A DNA stretch of 64,000 nt. Origin: Pedobacter sp. ok626. GTDB lineage: Bacteria; Bacteroidota; Bacteroidia; Sphingobacteriales; Sphingobacteriaceae. Location of the stretch: NCBI RefSeq assembly GCF_900100435.1, contig NZ_FNEX01000010.1, positions 1 to 64,000 of the forward strand. Reading direction: 5' to 3'. Made by a program: the position numbers and the translations under genes. Of this stretch, positions 10,147-20,400 are shown piece after piece; the first letter of the stretch is position 1; each line of letters starts with the position of its first letter. The notes under the pieces were generated by a model. The model was not told where the DNA came from and ran no database searches. It saw nothing but the letters and a program-made list of their open reading frames with translations.

Positions 10147-12018
10147 CTAATTTTTTTGCCATTCATCTAGCGGTTTTAATGCAGACTTCTGAACAGAGAT
10201 GCTTTTTGATCCGGGAAGTAGCACAACATTGATTGCTGTTTTGGTGTTGGCAGGTATCGTAATTTCGAACCCGATTATGGTGCTCCCTATGTTGAGGGCA
10301 TCGTAGTTGTTAGGGGGATCAGTTCGCCAGGTTTGCAATTTGACGTCTGCCAGTCCGGCGAGATATATGACCATTTTCTTACCCTTATAAGAAAGCAGTG
10401 CCTGGTTGCCGTCAATGGAAGCTATTGTGGCTCGGGTAAGCATGCTCCATCTGATGGTACATGGCTGGTTTCCGGTCTCCAGTTCATCACGGATGCTCAG
10501 GTATTCTTTATTCACAATGGCGATACCCCTCTTTGCTGCCGTCAACTGGCTCTTATATACGGAACTGAGGTCCATCACACAACTCTTGAACAGGGAATCC
10601 GGAGAAGAGGAGGTGATGGGCGCATTGCCGGCTACATTTTGAAGCTTTCCATTTGCGGTGATCGTACTGTGCGCGAAATTGGAATACCGGTACACCTGCC
10701 ATCTTTGGGAGTTTTGTGCCATATTCCAGATATTTAACCCTTTAGATTCTAAAGATTCGTAGCCCTGCATTCCGAAGTCTTCAGACCAGCGTACGCCTTC
10801 AGCGTCGAGCACAAAAGAGCCGATGTCCATGTGGCCGTGTGAGGCGGATGGCGTACCGCCTTTAAAGCCCAGGTAAATGGCATTCGGATCATTCCATGCT
10901 GTTCTCAGTACGGCAATACTATTTTCACCTTTGCTGAAGAGTGTGGTTGCTGAAGGTGGCTGGATCTGATCTGTACGGATGCCCTGCCCCCAAATGAGTG
11001 CGGCGGGAAGCAAGCGGTTGCCTTTGGCGTAGAAATTTAACTTGCTCAGGTTTTGCTTTTCAATATATAGTAGAGCAGGGTCTTTCAGTTTATTCGCAAA
11101 CCAGAACATGGTAGGCTGAAGTGCATCCGGCCCACCGCTGTCTGAGTAATTAAAAGGCAGCCCTGAGGGCCCCATGAGGTTTTCGAAAAAAGTAGCGGTT
11201 TTTAGGAATCCGGGCCGCTGGCTCAGTCCGTAGTCGGTATCGAAGATGCTTTCAATGGCGCTGATGAGTAACACATTGAAGGATGTGCCATAACCCCAGT
11301 AGTTGTACCCTTCGGCGTAATTTCCGTCAGGAGCATAAGTCTTCATAGGGATGAGTACGCTGTTAAGCGCGCGGTTCACCAACGCGACAGACTGCTGTGG
11401 CTGGTTTTCAAATACAGCCAGGGCTCCGTAAGTCATGCCTGCGTTACATACCTGGTTCCAGTTGTTGCTACCCCTGAGCCAGCCGTTGTATTTTGGATCT
11501 AAGGAAGGACCGATGCCTTTGTCTATTATTGCCTTACTGATCAGCTGGCGCGACTTTATGCTGAGCTTGTCAAAGAGCCAGTCGTAGCCAATGGCCATTC
11601 CTATGGTCATTTCCGCAACATCGAGGAAGTGATCGGGGTTCCAGTCGGTAAAACTGGCGACTGCCAACATCTCCTCTTCACAGCGCTTAAAGTAACTTTT
11701 CTTGCCGGTCATGCGCCAGGCGTAAGCCAGATCAAATATCCTTCGGAAAGCTTCCCTTGACTGTTCTAGCAGACGACGGCCAATCAGGGTACGTTCTACC
11801 GGATTTTTAAGTAGCATCGCATCACATTCTGTGAGGATACTTTCATGGACATTGCGCCAAAGGGGATCTGCTTCAATTTCTTTTTTGATCAGGAATTCTT
11901 GACCCTTAAGCATCAGCAGTCTGGGATGGTCCCCGATTTTGGTACTGTCTATGCTGATCTGCGCGTGTAAAGCTGACCAGGTCAAGAGCATTAGCGTAAG
12001 CATTACTGGAATTCTCAT
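10147..12018 (-). CDS. Heparinase II/III-type polysaccharide lyase
   Basis: Start taken at ATG 12018, which begins a signal peptide (MRIPVMLTLMLLTWSALHAQ); a TTG at 12054 would overlap the upstream stop and add 12 residues. The N-terminal two thirds is an alpha-helical toroid (LAYAWRMTGKKSYF, GYDWLFDKLS, NNWNQVCNAGMTYGALAVF), and the C-terminal part has the heparinase II/III-like motif SASHGHMDIGSFVLDAEG followed by beta-sandwich sequence. Such enzymes cleave uronic-acid-containing glycans by beta-elimination, giving unsaturated uronyl ends. The GH88 gene 32 nt upstream removes exactly such ends, which supports a lyase role. Last gene of the PUL 1 operon. The exact PL family is not resolved; a rhamnogalacturonan or arabinogalactan glucuronate linkage is plausible given the GH53 neighbour. 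Confidence 0.75.
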   Translation of the reverse strand: MRIPVMLTLMLLTWSALHAQISIDSTKIGDHPRLLMLKGQEFLIKKEIEADPLWRNVHESILTECDAMLLKNPVERTLIGRRLLEQSREAFRRIFDLAYAWRMTGKKSYFKRCEEEMLAVASFTDWNPDHFLDVAEMTIGMAIGYDWLFDKLSIKSRQLISKAIIDKGIGPSLDPKYNGWLRGSNNWNQVCNAGMTYGALAVFENQPQQSVALVNRALNSVLIPMKTYAPDGNYAEGYNYWGYGTSFNVLLISAIESIFDTDYGLSQRPGFLKTATFFENLMGPSGLPFNYSDSGGPDALQPTMFWFANKLKDPALLYIEKQNLSKLNFYAKGNRLLPAALIWGQGIRTDQIQPPSATTLFSKGENSIAVLRTAWNDPNAIYLGFKGGTPSASHGHMDIGSFVLDAEGVRWSEDFGMQGYESLESKGLNIWNMAQNSQRWQVYRYSNFAHSTITANGKLQNVAGNAPITSSSPDSLFKSCVMDLSSVYKSQLTAAKRGIAIVNKEYLSIRDELETGNQPCTIRWSMLTRATIASIDGNQALLSYKGKKMVIYLAGLADVKLQTWRTDPPNNYDALNIGSTIIGFEITIPANTKTAINVVLLPGSKSISVQKSALKPLDEWQKN

Positions 12019-12050
12019 ATCGGTTTTGAGTAATTTGTTGATCTTAAATT

Positions 12051-13316
12051 TCAATTCTTAACCGGGTCCTTGTGCTCAAGGAGCAGGTTGTACCTGTTCA
12101 GTGCCTCCAGGAAATAGTAATCGGCATACACTAAAGGTACATCAATTTCAACACCATGGGGAATACTGCCAACACAATGCTCCAGGATAAAGCCTCCATT
12201 TTTGTCGGGCTCGGCCCGATAGGCTGGACTGGCTAGCGAACGCAATATGTGTGTGGCTGTATTCCTGTAGCTGTTATCTCCGCTTTTACTATAAGTGCTG
12301 AGTTCAAACAGTGCGGATGCGGTGATCGCGGCAGCAGAGGCATCCCGATACTTAACCGGTGTGGTCAACGCAGCGGATTTGATGGATGGCGTATAGCCTG
12401 TGTCATTGGCGTTGAAATCCCAGTAAGGTACTTTGTCGGAGGGAAGGTTTGAATTGTTGATGTAAAAATCAGCCATTTTCATAGCCGCATCCAAATACCG
12501 GCGATCTCCGGTTTCCCTGTAGGCCACCGTAAATCCATAGATGCCCCAGGATTGTCCACGTGCCCATACTGAGTTGTCCGCATAGCCCTGGGCTGTTTCC
12601 CGGCTGAGCACCTTGCCACTTTCCGGATCGTAACATACGACATGGTGGCAGCTGTAATCTGCCCGAAGCTGGTTTTTCAGTACATTATCCGCATGTCGTA
12701 TCGCTATGTCTTTATAGGATGGGTTTCCCGTTGCTGCTGATGCGAAAAACAGGAGTTCCAGGTTCATCATGTTGTCAATGATGACCGGGAACTTATAGTT
12801 GTGCTGACCATCCCATGAGCCAAAGCCATCCCATGATTTAATACTTCCGGTTTTTTCGCTGAATCTTGTGCTCAGTGATTGAGCAGCCCTGATCAAAATC
12901 TGTTTGTATTTTTCATTTTTGGTTAGTCGGTAAGCATTGCCATAACTGCAATAGACCATGAAGCCTAAATCATGATGCTCGGTGAAATTTTGAAGTGCTT
13001 CTAGTTTTTCCGTCCATTTGACTGCCTCATTTTTGAGGGTTTCATTTTTAGTACCCTCGTAAGCATACCAAAGTGAACCGGCGAAGAAGCCGGAAGTCCA
13101 CTCATATTTCCCGGTCAGCTTGAGCCGACCGTTTGGATCTGTCGTTCTTGGGAATAGGGTATCTCTTTTGTTGGCCTCAGCCAGCATGAACTTGAGCTGA
13201 TGCACGGAAAAATTAAAGTTTTCGGTGACAAAGACTTTTTCTTCAGGTGCATTGATGAAAGACGCCAGTATAAGGGCTGTCAAAATGATGCCGTATGTTT
13301 TGATTCGGAATGACAT
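12051..13316 (-). CDS. GH88 unsaturated uronyl hydrolase
   Basis: 421 residues with an N-terminal signal-like segment (GIILTALILASFINA). It matches unsaturated glucuronyl/galacturonyl hydrolases: an alpha6/alpha6 barrel with YEWTSGFFAGSLWYAYEG, EHHDLGFMVYCSYGNAYRLT, VIIDNMMNLELL and GYADNSVWARGQSWGIYGF. D116 (HHDLGF) and D181 (IIDNMMN) correspond to the two catalytic aspartates known in the family. It hydrates the 4,5-double bond of unsaturated uronic acid at non-reducing ends made by lyases, freeing a 5-keto sugar. Probably periplasmic. Its stop lies 32 nt before the lyase start, and it starts 19 nt after the GH53 stop, in one operon. A close paralogue lies at 50748-51965 in PUL 3. Confidence 0.9.
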   Translation of the reverse strand: MSFRIKTYGIILTALILASFINAPEEKVFVTENFNFSVHQLKFMLAEANKRDTLFPRTTDPNGRLKLTGKYEWTSGFFAGSLWYAYEGTKNETLKNEAVKWTEKLEALQNFTEHHDLGFMVYCSYGNAYRLTKNEKYKQILIRAAQSLSTRFSEKTGSIKSWDGFGSWDGQHNYKFPVIIDNMMNLELLFFASAATGNPSYKDIAIRHADNVLKNQLRADYSCHHVVCYDPESGKVLSRETAQGYADNSVWARGQSWGIYGFTVAYRETGDRRYLDAAMKMADFYINNSNLPSDKVPYWDFNANDTGYTPSIKSAALTTPVKYRDASAAAITASALFELSTYSKSGDNSYRNTATHILRSLASPAYRAEPDKNGGFILEHCVGSIPHGVEIDVPLVYADYYFLEALNRYNLLLEHKDPVKN

Positions 13317-13335
13317 AACAGGATTTTATGATTTT

Positions 13336-14862
13336 CTATTGCTTAAAAAATTGGATATCGTCAAAGCTGCAGTACTTGTTGTTGCCATCCGTGTAAAAGC
13401 CAATGGTGCATTGACCGTTGCTGACGTTTACATTGCTGATCTTTATTTTTTGCCAGCCCGCCGCCACCGGTATACTTGCGTTGATCTGGGCTGAACCAAA
13501 GTCTTTGGCGAACAGTTGGTTCTGTGTCATCGCGTAGGGACTGATCACCCAGGCTTGAAAAGTGTAATTCCCGTTGGGTAATCCGGTGATGGTTTGACTG
13601 GTGCTCACATTGTATGCCGCATTTTTGTAGTGTGTTAAGCGATAAGTACCCGAGTGTGCGGTTGTTTCTACATAATTCGCTTCAGCATTGGTTCCGCCGC
13701 TCGTCCAGTTTATGGGGTTCTGGGTATTTGCATTATCCACTTCAAATCCCGGATTTTTAACTAGTGAAAATGCATCTATCGCTAGGGTGGGGTTAAAGGT
13801 CGTGGAACTGAACATACTTTTGTTTACCGGCGGACGGTCATAATACTGAGGTTCCCAATAGCATACGCCGATTCCCCGATTACCTGGCAGACTACTGACC
13901 TGTGTGAGCAGTGTGCTGATCATCAAACGACAGTTCACAGGGTCTGATTGCACATATCCGCATTCGGCAATCATGATATCTTTATTATAAGTGGCGACCA
14001 GATCCTGCATATTCGCATTGGTCTGGCTCAGGATGGTTGCGAAGTTTCCGCTCCATGGATAAACCGATAAGCCAATCACATCAAAGTCGGCACCGTTAGC
14101 TACGAGTCCATTTAGGACATTTTTGCAGGAATCGTTGTCAAAACCTTTAGAAAAGTGCACCATAACTTTGATGTCCGGGTTGATGGCTTTAACTGCGTCA
14201 TAACCCGCTTTATATAGACCTGCAAAATTGGCTATATTCCCGGCAGGTATCTGGCCTGTGGGCCACAGCATCCCGTTGTCTACCTCATTGCCTACTTCTA
14301 CAAAAGCTGGGGTAACCCCATTAGCAATCAGTGTGTTAATGGTGGTGGTGGTATGATTGCTAACTGCTGTTTTTAACTGAGCGTAAGAATAGCTGCTCCA
14401 GGTAGCTGGTTTCGTTTGGTTCCATGGATCTGCCCAGGTATCACTGTAATGGAAGTCTACAAATACTTTCAAGCCTGCGTTCTTAGCGCGTACAGCCTTT
14501 GCCACCACATCAGCTAAACTATTGTAGGCGAATGTACCTGTGGAATTTACCCAGACCCTGATCCGTATGGTATTGAGCCCGCGTTCTTTCATGATGATGA
14601 ACAGGTCTTGCTGATCTGTAGTATTGTAGAACAGCTTTCCCGCATTCTCCATGCGGGTGACGTGGCTGATGTCAGCACCCTTTACAAAATCAGCGCTGCT
14701 GGTGGATAGGAGTGCGGGTTCGCTGAACGATGTACGCATGGATTGGGTGGGGATTAATTCTTCATTGTTGTTTTTATAGCAGCTGCTCATCCAAAATAGG
14801 AGCAGGATCCCAGCTGTCGCAAAGCGTATTTTTCTGAAAATTTGTAAGCATGAGCTTTTCAT
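13336..14862 (-). CDS. GH53 endo-beta-1,4-galactanase lipoprotein with C-terminal binding domain
   Basis: 508 residues. The lipobox FWMSSC puts the lipidated Cys at 28, so it is likely on the outer membrane. Residues ~58-355 are the GH53 TIM barrel: KGADISHVTRMENAG, GLNTIRIRVWVN, VFVDFHYSDTWADPWNQ, FVEVGNEVDNGMLWP (acid/base Glu, E193) and IMIAECGY (nucleophile Glu, E300). From ~362 onward, NPGFEVDNANTQNPINW starts a carbohydrate-binding-like beta-sandwich. GH53 cleaves beta-1,4-galactan side chains of rhamnogalacturonan I (type I arabinogalactan). As the surface endo-enzyme of PUL 1 it would create oligosaccharides for the SusC/SusD pair upstream. It defines the likely substrate of this locus. 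Spacing to the DUF5017 gene is 11 nt. Confidence 0.92.
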   Translation of the reverse strand: MKSSCLQIFRKIRFATAGILLLFWMSSCYKNNNEELIPTQSMRTSFSEPALLSTSSADFVKGADISHVTRMENAGKLFYNTTDQQDLFIIMKERGLNTIRIRVWVNSTGTFAYNSLADVVAKAVRAKNAGLKVFVDFHYSDTWADPWNQTKPATWSSYSYAQLKTAVSNHTTTTINTLIANGVTPAFVEVGNEVDNGMLWPTGQIPAGNIANFAGLYKAGYDAVKAINPDIKVMVHFSKGFDNDSCKNVLNGLVANGADFDVIGLSVYPWSGNFATILSQTNANMQDLVATYNKDIMIAECGYVQSDPVNCRLMISTLLTQVSSLPGNRGIGVCYWEPQYYDRPPVNKSMFSSTTFNPTLAIDAFSLVKNPGFEVDNANTQNPINWTSGGTNAEANYVETTAHSGTYRLTHYKNAAYNVSTSQTITGLPNGNYTFQAWVISPYAMTQNQLFAKDFGSAQINASIPVAAGWQKIKISNVNVSNGQCTIGFYTDGNNKYCSFDDIQFFKQ

Positions 14863-14873
14863 AGTCGTAGTGT

Positions 14874-15833
14874 TTAGTTGACTGTTATTTCAATTTTCTT
14901 TGATGAGTATTTACTGGCCTCAATGCTCACACTACCTCCTGAGAATGTCGCATTGAACGTCCCCTTTTGGGGATATTTGTAGGTGTATTTGATCGTGCTT
15001 GTTTTTTGTGCGACGGATTTTACGGGCTCCCCAACATCAGGTGTTACTTTTTTGAGGTCGATAGGTCCCATGATTGCCCATGCTTCGGAACGGTTGGCTG
15101 CTGCCTGGGCAGAGGAAGCACCATTGATGGCTAAAGAAGAGGTATTGAAAGTCCAGTTAAAAATGTTTTCCATAGGATATCCCACAAAGCCAGGGCTATA
15201 GGTGGTCACCCCATAATTAGTAAAGCCGACATTCGCAAAGTTGTGGTTCGCGATCTCATAGCTTGTGCCGTCGGCCAGCAGGTTTTTCAAAGAGAACAGG
15301 TCAATAAACCACCTGTTTTGTGTGGATCCGGCCAGGCCTGTGTATTTAAACGCCAGGTACACAGGTCTGTTCTGAGCAGCGTAGTCCGTCAGATCGATAT
15401 TTCCTGAAGGCACAGCAGTAGGGCCCGTTGCTAAAGTGGCGCGAGTGGTAATGTCTGTCCACCCTGCAGTGCTGATGCGCTGCAGGGTCCCGGGGATGTC
15501 GTTAAAAATTACCCCCTGGAAATCCTGCGATATCATCAGTGCCAGTGAATTGGGCTGTGTGCCCCCGGTTAATCTTGCTGTGCGAAAACTCAGCTGCGAA
15601 GTTCCTTCAGCCGAAGTTCTTTCACGGTATTCGTACCTTTTGCCGACCAGGCCGGAATAAAAGGTAATCACGTCAGGATTTCCGGTGAAACTGAAACGGA
15701 CCGTATCGCCCAGGGTAATCGTATTTTTATCGGCACTAACCGTAAAATCGGCTTCAGCCTGACTAAGGTCCTTTTTGCATCCGCAGATAACAACAGTTAA
15801 AGCGGCTATGATCATTAAATATTTAGACATCAT
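14874..15833 (-). CDS. DUF5017-type surface lipoprotein (glycan-binding candidate)
   Basis: 319 residues; lipobox VICGC with Cys19, followed by KKD. The mature part starts with a PKD/Ig-like segment (ADFTVSADKNTITLGDTVRFSFTGNPD, then ITFYSGLVGKRYEYRER), followed by a jelly-roll-like region (DITTRATLATG, VYLAFKYTGLAGSTQNRWFIDLFSL), as in DUF5017 proteins that sit beside SusC/SusD genes. By position it is a surface glycan-binding protein of PUL 1; direct binding has not been shown from the sequence. It lies between susD (15 nt upstream) and GH53 (11 nt downstream), so it is surely co-transcribed. ATG 15833 and the adjacent ATG 15830 are both possible starts. Confidence 0.8.
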   Translation of the reverse strand: MMSKYLMIIAALTVVICGCKKDLSQAEADFTVSADKNTITLGDTVRFSFTGNPDVITFYSGLVGKRYEYRERTSAEGTSQLSFRTARLTGGTQPNSLALMISQDFQGVIFNDIPGTLQRISTAGWTDITTRATLATGPTAVPSGNIDLTDYAAQNRPVYLAFKYTGLAGSTQNRWFIDLFSLKNLLADGTSYEIANHNFANVGFTNYGVTTYSPGFVGYPMENIFNWTFNTSSLAINGASSAQAAANRSEAWAIMGPIDLKKVTPDVGEPVKSVAQKTSTIKYTYKYPQKGTFNATFSGGSVSIEASKYSSKKIEITVN

Positions 15834-15848
15834 TCTTTTTTATTTTAT

Positions 15849-17465
15849 TTACCAGCCTGGGTTTTGTGTCATTGCATTATTGATATTGATTTCCAATGCA
15901 GGGATGGGTAACAGCAGATACCTTGGAGAGGAGGATGCGGTAAGGTAGCCAAGTCCCCAGGTAATTTTGTTTGTGCCCGAGGCATTTGAATTGTTGATCT
16001 CGGTCAGCATTGATATCATGGTGGAGGTGAATGTACCCCAGCGTATCAGATCGGCTTTCCGCAAACCTTCAAAAGCAAGTTCTCGTGTTCGCTCATCCAT
16101 GATGCTCTGCCTGAACTGCGGTTTTGATAAGCCTGTGGTCAAATCTGCAACTGGACTGGCCATGGATACTGGCAGTCCGTACCCTCTTCTACGGACTTGA
16201 TTAACCGCATTATAAGCAAGAGAGGTTGGGCCGTTTAGCTCGTTCTCCGCCTCCGCCTGCATGAGTAATACATCTGAATATCTGATTACCGGAAAGTTGG
16301 TACCGTTGTAATATTGTTGTTTTTTAGGGGTCAGTGGTTCGAAATACCTGCGCCACTTACCCATTTCGCGGTTGATAATGTTGCTGCTGGTATAATTTGT
16401 GCGAACGGCTGTTGTGGCATTGCTTGTGCTGAAATAAAATGGGGCAATGGTCCAATCCCGCCGCTGGTCACCATTGCCGTATAAATTGTAAAGCTTGATC
16501 GTCGTGCGCATGTTTGCACCTGCGAAGCCCGTATCCAGGTTGTTACAACCCAGATTTGCCGTGCCAAGCTTGCCATTTTCAAAGTAGCTGGCATTGTTGC
16601 TATTCGTGTTAAAATCTACTTCCCAAAGGGATTCTTTGATGTCGTAAATGTCCTGTGACTGATTGATAAAGATCTGGCTGAAAGGGGAACGTGTATAGGT
16701 TGGGTTTGCAGTCGTACGCAGTTCATGTTCACCACTGCTGATCACTTTTTCCGTCCATTTGAGCACTTCAGAATAGCGGCTTTCATCCTTTAAGGGGAAT
16801 CCGGCCATATAAAGGTTTACCCTTGCCAGAATTGCTGCAATGGCAGTTTTAGAAACATGACTACTGTTGCCGATGGTACTTGCCTTGTATACTTTGGCTT
16901 CCGCCGTTTCCATATCCTTGACAATTTGCGCGTATACTTCTTTGGCAGGCCTGCGGGGTATGTCAACAGAGTTGACGTTTTCAGTTGGTGTGATCTTCAG
17001 CGGCACGTCTCCATAGTTGCTGACCAGCAGAAAATGATAGTAGGCCCTCAGGAACAAGGCTTCGCCCAGAATGACCTGACGTTTGGTTTCATCCATTTTA
17101 GCATTGTTGATGTTGGCGATCAGCAGGTTTGCACGTTCAATGCCAATATAACATTGCTGCCACAGTCCGGTAATGTAAGGATTGGTGTAGTCGAACTGAT
17201 AGTACATGGGTGCGGAAAAAGCATTTGAACTGTAGCCATAAAAGCCCTCGTCGGTACATAAGCCCAGTTGCTGCCAGAGTCCACTGGCATAGAGGTACTC
17301 ATTTCCCAAGGGATCATAGCTGGCGGCAAGTGCCAGGTTCAGGTCACTTTCGCTGTTGTAATAATTTGCGGGTTGTATAAAATCTGTCGGATCTTTATCT
17401 AGTATTTTTTTGCACGATGAAGTGAGCACTACAGCGGCAATCAGGATGAACATTAAACGTTTCAT
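15849..17465 (-). CDS. SusD/RagB-type outer-membrane lipoprotein (PUL 1)
   Basis: 538 residues; lipobox VLTSSC with Cys18, then KK. Typical SusD features: DPTDFIQPANYYNSESDLNLAL at the mature N-terminus, TPR-like helices (GEALFLRAYYHFLLVSNYGDVPL), and the C-terminal INNS-type block including RQSIMDERTRELAFEGLRKADLIRWG and LLPIPALEININNAMTQNPGW. SusD proteins cap the paired SusC channel and capture oligosaccharides at the surface. The susC gene ends 24 nt upstream of this start, the standard arrangement. Substrate is presumed to be galactan-type oligosaccharide because of the neighbouring GH53. Confidence 0.95.
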   Translation of the reverse strand: MKRLMFILIAAVVLTSSCKKILDKDPTDFIQPANYYNSESDLNLALAASYDPLGNEYLYASGLWQQLGLCTDEGFYGYSSNAFSAPMYYQFDYTNPYITGLWQQCYIGIERANLLIANINNAKMDETKRQVILGEALFLRAYYHFLLVSNYGDVPLKITPTENVNSVDIPRRPAKEVYAQIVKDMETAEAKVYKASTIGNSSHVSKTAIAAILARVNLYMAGFPLKDESRYSEVLKWTEKVISSGEHELRTTANPTYTRSPFSQIFINQSQDIYDIKESLWEVDFNTNSNNASYFENGKLGTANLGCNNLDTGFAGANMRTTIKLYNLYGNGDQRRDWTIAPFYFSTSNATTAVRTNYTSSNIINREMGKWRRYFEPLTPKKQQYYNGTNFPVIRYSDVLLMQAEAENELNGPTSLAYNAVNQVRRRGYGLPVSMASPVADLTTGLSKPQFRQSIMDERTRELAFEGLRKADLIRWGTFTSTMISMLTEINNSNASGTNKITWGLGYLTASSSPRYLLLPIPALEININNAMTQNPGW

Positions 17466-17489
17466 ATTCGAATGTTTCTAAAATCTCAA

Positions 17490-20400
17490 TTAAAGGTTGA
17501 TTACTGCGCCCATGGTTACGGCAAAAGGACGCGGGTAGGCTGAAAAATCCACACCGGGTGTGAGTACGGAGTTGTATATGCTCACCTCGGGGTCAATACC
17601 CGAATAGTTGGTCAGTGTATACAGGTTCTGTGCAGAGAGATATACACGACAGTTTTTGATGCGTAGTTTTTTGATCAGTCCCGCTGGCAGGCTATAACCC
17701 AGGTTAACTGTTTTTAGCCGGATGAATGAACCGTCTTCGATCACCCTTGAATTTGTCCCGGTTGGCGTGGTGGGGCCGGACCCTCCGTTTCCTCCACGTG
17801 GGATAAGCGTGTTGGTATTGGTTGGCGACCATCTGTTTTCAAAACTTGCAAACTGGTTCAGGTTGCTGCGGGCCAGGATATTTCCTTCAAAAATATATCT
17901 GTTGGCATTGATGATGTCATTGCCGTAGGACCATTGCAGAAAGACGCCCAGATCAAAGTTTTTGTATTTAAAGTTGTTATTGAATCCCCCGGTATGGATA
18001 GGCAGACCTCTGCCGATGATGGCGTAATCACTGGCATCAACCTTGAGGTCACCGTTGATGTCCTTAAACTTGATGTCTCCAGGAGTGATGCTGCTTCTTA
18101 GGTTCCCGTTGGTGGGTATATTGTCTTTAAGTATATAACCTCCGCTGCTGGTTCTGTTAAAATCATCGTATTGGTAGAGACCTTCAAAAATATAGCCGTA
18201 CATGGTACCCAGCTGGTTCCCAACTTTTGAAATGTAGGCGGGTATGCTCCTGAAATAAAAGTCAAATGGCGCACTTGAGGTGATCGCATCCTGGTTTTCG
18301 GTTAAACTCAGGATTTTATTTTGATTGAAGGAGATGTTAAAATTGCTTTCCCAGCTAAAGTCCCTTTTCTTCAAGATAGTTGCATTTAATGTCAGTTCCA
18401 AACCCTGATTGCGTACGCTGCCCACATTTCTCAGTGCTTGTCCGTATCCTAAGGACAACGGGAGGTTGGCCAGGATCAGCAGATCGTTTGTGGTTTTTCG
18501 GTAGATATCCGCCGTAAAGCTGATCCTGTTTTTCAGGAAGCTGAGATCGGTACCGACATTTAGTGCAGAAGTGGTTTCCCATTTTAAGCCGCTGTTCCCC
18601 AAATTAGATGGAAAAGCACCTGGAGTCGTGACGTTACCAAAAGTATACCCTTGTGAATTGGTCGCAATTGCAATCGCAGATCGGTAGGCAAAATCACTGA
18701 TCCGGTTATTACCTGTAACTCCATAACTCACACGCAATTTACCGTCTGAGAGCGGCTTGAATTTTTTCATGAAATTTTCCTCCGTAAAGCGCCAGGCAAG
18801 TGCTCCGGAAGGGAAGTAGCCCCAACGACTACCTTGAGCAAATTTTGAAGAGCCATCGGCCCTGAAGGTTAGCGTTAAAAGGTATTTGGATTTAAATTTG
18901 TAATCCGCCCTGGCCAGCCAGGATGCCAGACCCCAGGAAGAGGTAACCGCGGTTATACTTTGGGGTGTACCTTCGTTTAAACCACTCAGACCCAGTTGGG
19001 GATTCGGTAAATTGGTGCCCACACTGCCAAAAGTAGAAGTTTTGTAGCCGGACATAGCATATCCCCCAAGTAAGGTGACCTGATGAGCATTGCCGAAATT
19101 CTTGTTATAGGTAAGCGTATTCTCATTGATCCAGGTAGAATACTGTCCAAAGGTGACACTTCCATTGACGCCAACTAAAGATCCTACCAATGTGTGACGG
19201 CTGCCATATACGGTGGATGAATCGTTGAACTGGTTGTTCTGTCCGATGGTCCGGTTGATTCCGCCGGAGATTTTTAGTTTCAGGGAAGAAGCGATGTTGT
19301 ACTCCAGATACGAATTGACTATGGTGTTGGTGTTGAGGTATTCTCTCAGCAAATGCTGTTGATTGATCACCGGATTGATCCTGAAGTCTATCGTAGGATC
19401 AATACCCGGATCAAAAAGCGCCTGCTCCAGATCGGGAATGCCGCTGATAGAGAAGTTGCGGTATCCCCACACACTGTACAGGGCAGCGGTGGTATTACTG
19501 GCATTGGCTACTGAAGAAGGTGACTGACCGGTTTGCTTGTTGTATGCATGATTGACATATATACCGCCCTTGAGTTTTTTATTGAAAGTTTGATCGAGTG
19601 ATATGCTGCCCTGGTATCTTTTATAATCAGAATTGATAATGATTCCTCCCTGGTTGAACAGATTTCCAGAGATATAGTACTTGGTAGCAGCATTACCTCC
19701 GCTGATGGATATAGAATGGTTCTGTATGGAGGCATTCCTGAAAAATGCATCTTGCCAGTTCACCTCTTTGACATCTCGATAGGACTCCAGTGTTTTGCCG
19801 TCGGTAAGGTAGGTAAGCGCCGATTGCGTATAGTCTCTTTCCAACTGGTATTTCACAAATTCGTAGGGACTCATTAAGTCAACGGTTTTTGGGTTATGCT
19901 GGAGGCCATAGGAGGTATTGATGCTGACTGCCGGAGGACCGACTTTTCCCTTTTTGGAGGTGATCATGATCACGCCGTTGGCACCACGGGAACCGTAAAT
20001 GGCAGTCGCTGATGCATCCTTGAGGATATCAATAGATTCGATGTCCTGTGGGTTGATGAAGTTATTGTTCGGATTCTCAATAGGAAAACCGTCTATGACG
20101 TATAAGGGTGAATTGTCTTGCGTGACCGATCCTGCACCCCGGATGGTGATGTTAATGGCTGATCCAGGCTGTCCATCAACAGAACTCACATTTACACCGG
20201 CGACACGACCAGCTAAGGCTTCATCAAAGGATCGGACAGGAGCTTTTTGCATATTTTCAACCGGAGCTTTGGCTACTGAACCTGTGACATCTGCCTTGGT
20301 GGTTGTGCCATAACCAATGACGAAAACCTCATCCAGGTTGTTCATTTTTGCTTTCAGCACAATGGTATAATCTGTTCTGCTGTCTATCTTTTGTTCCTGG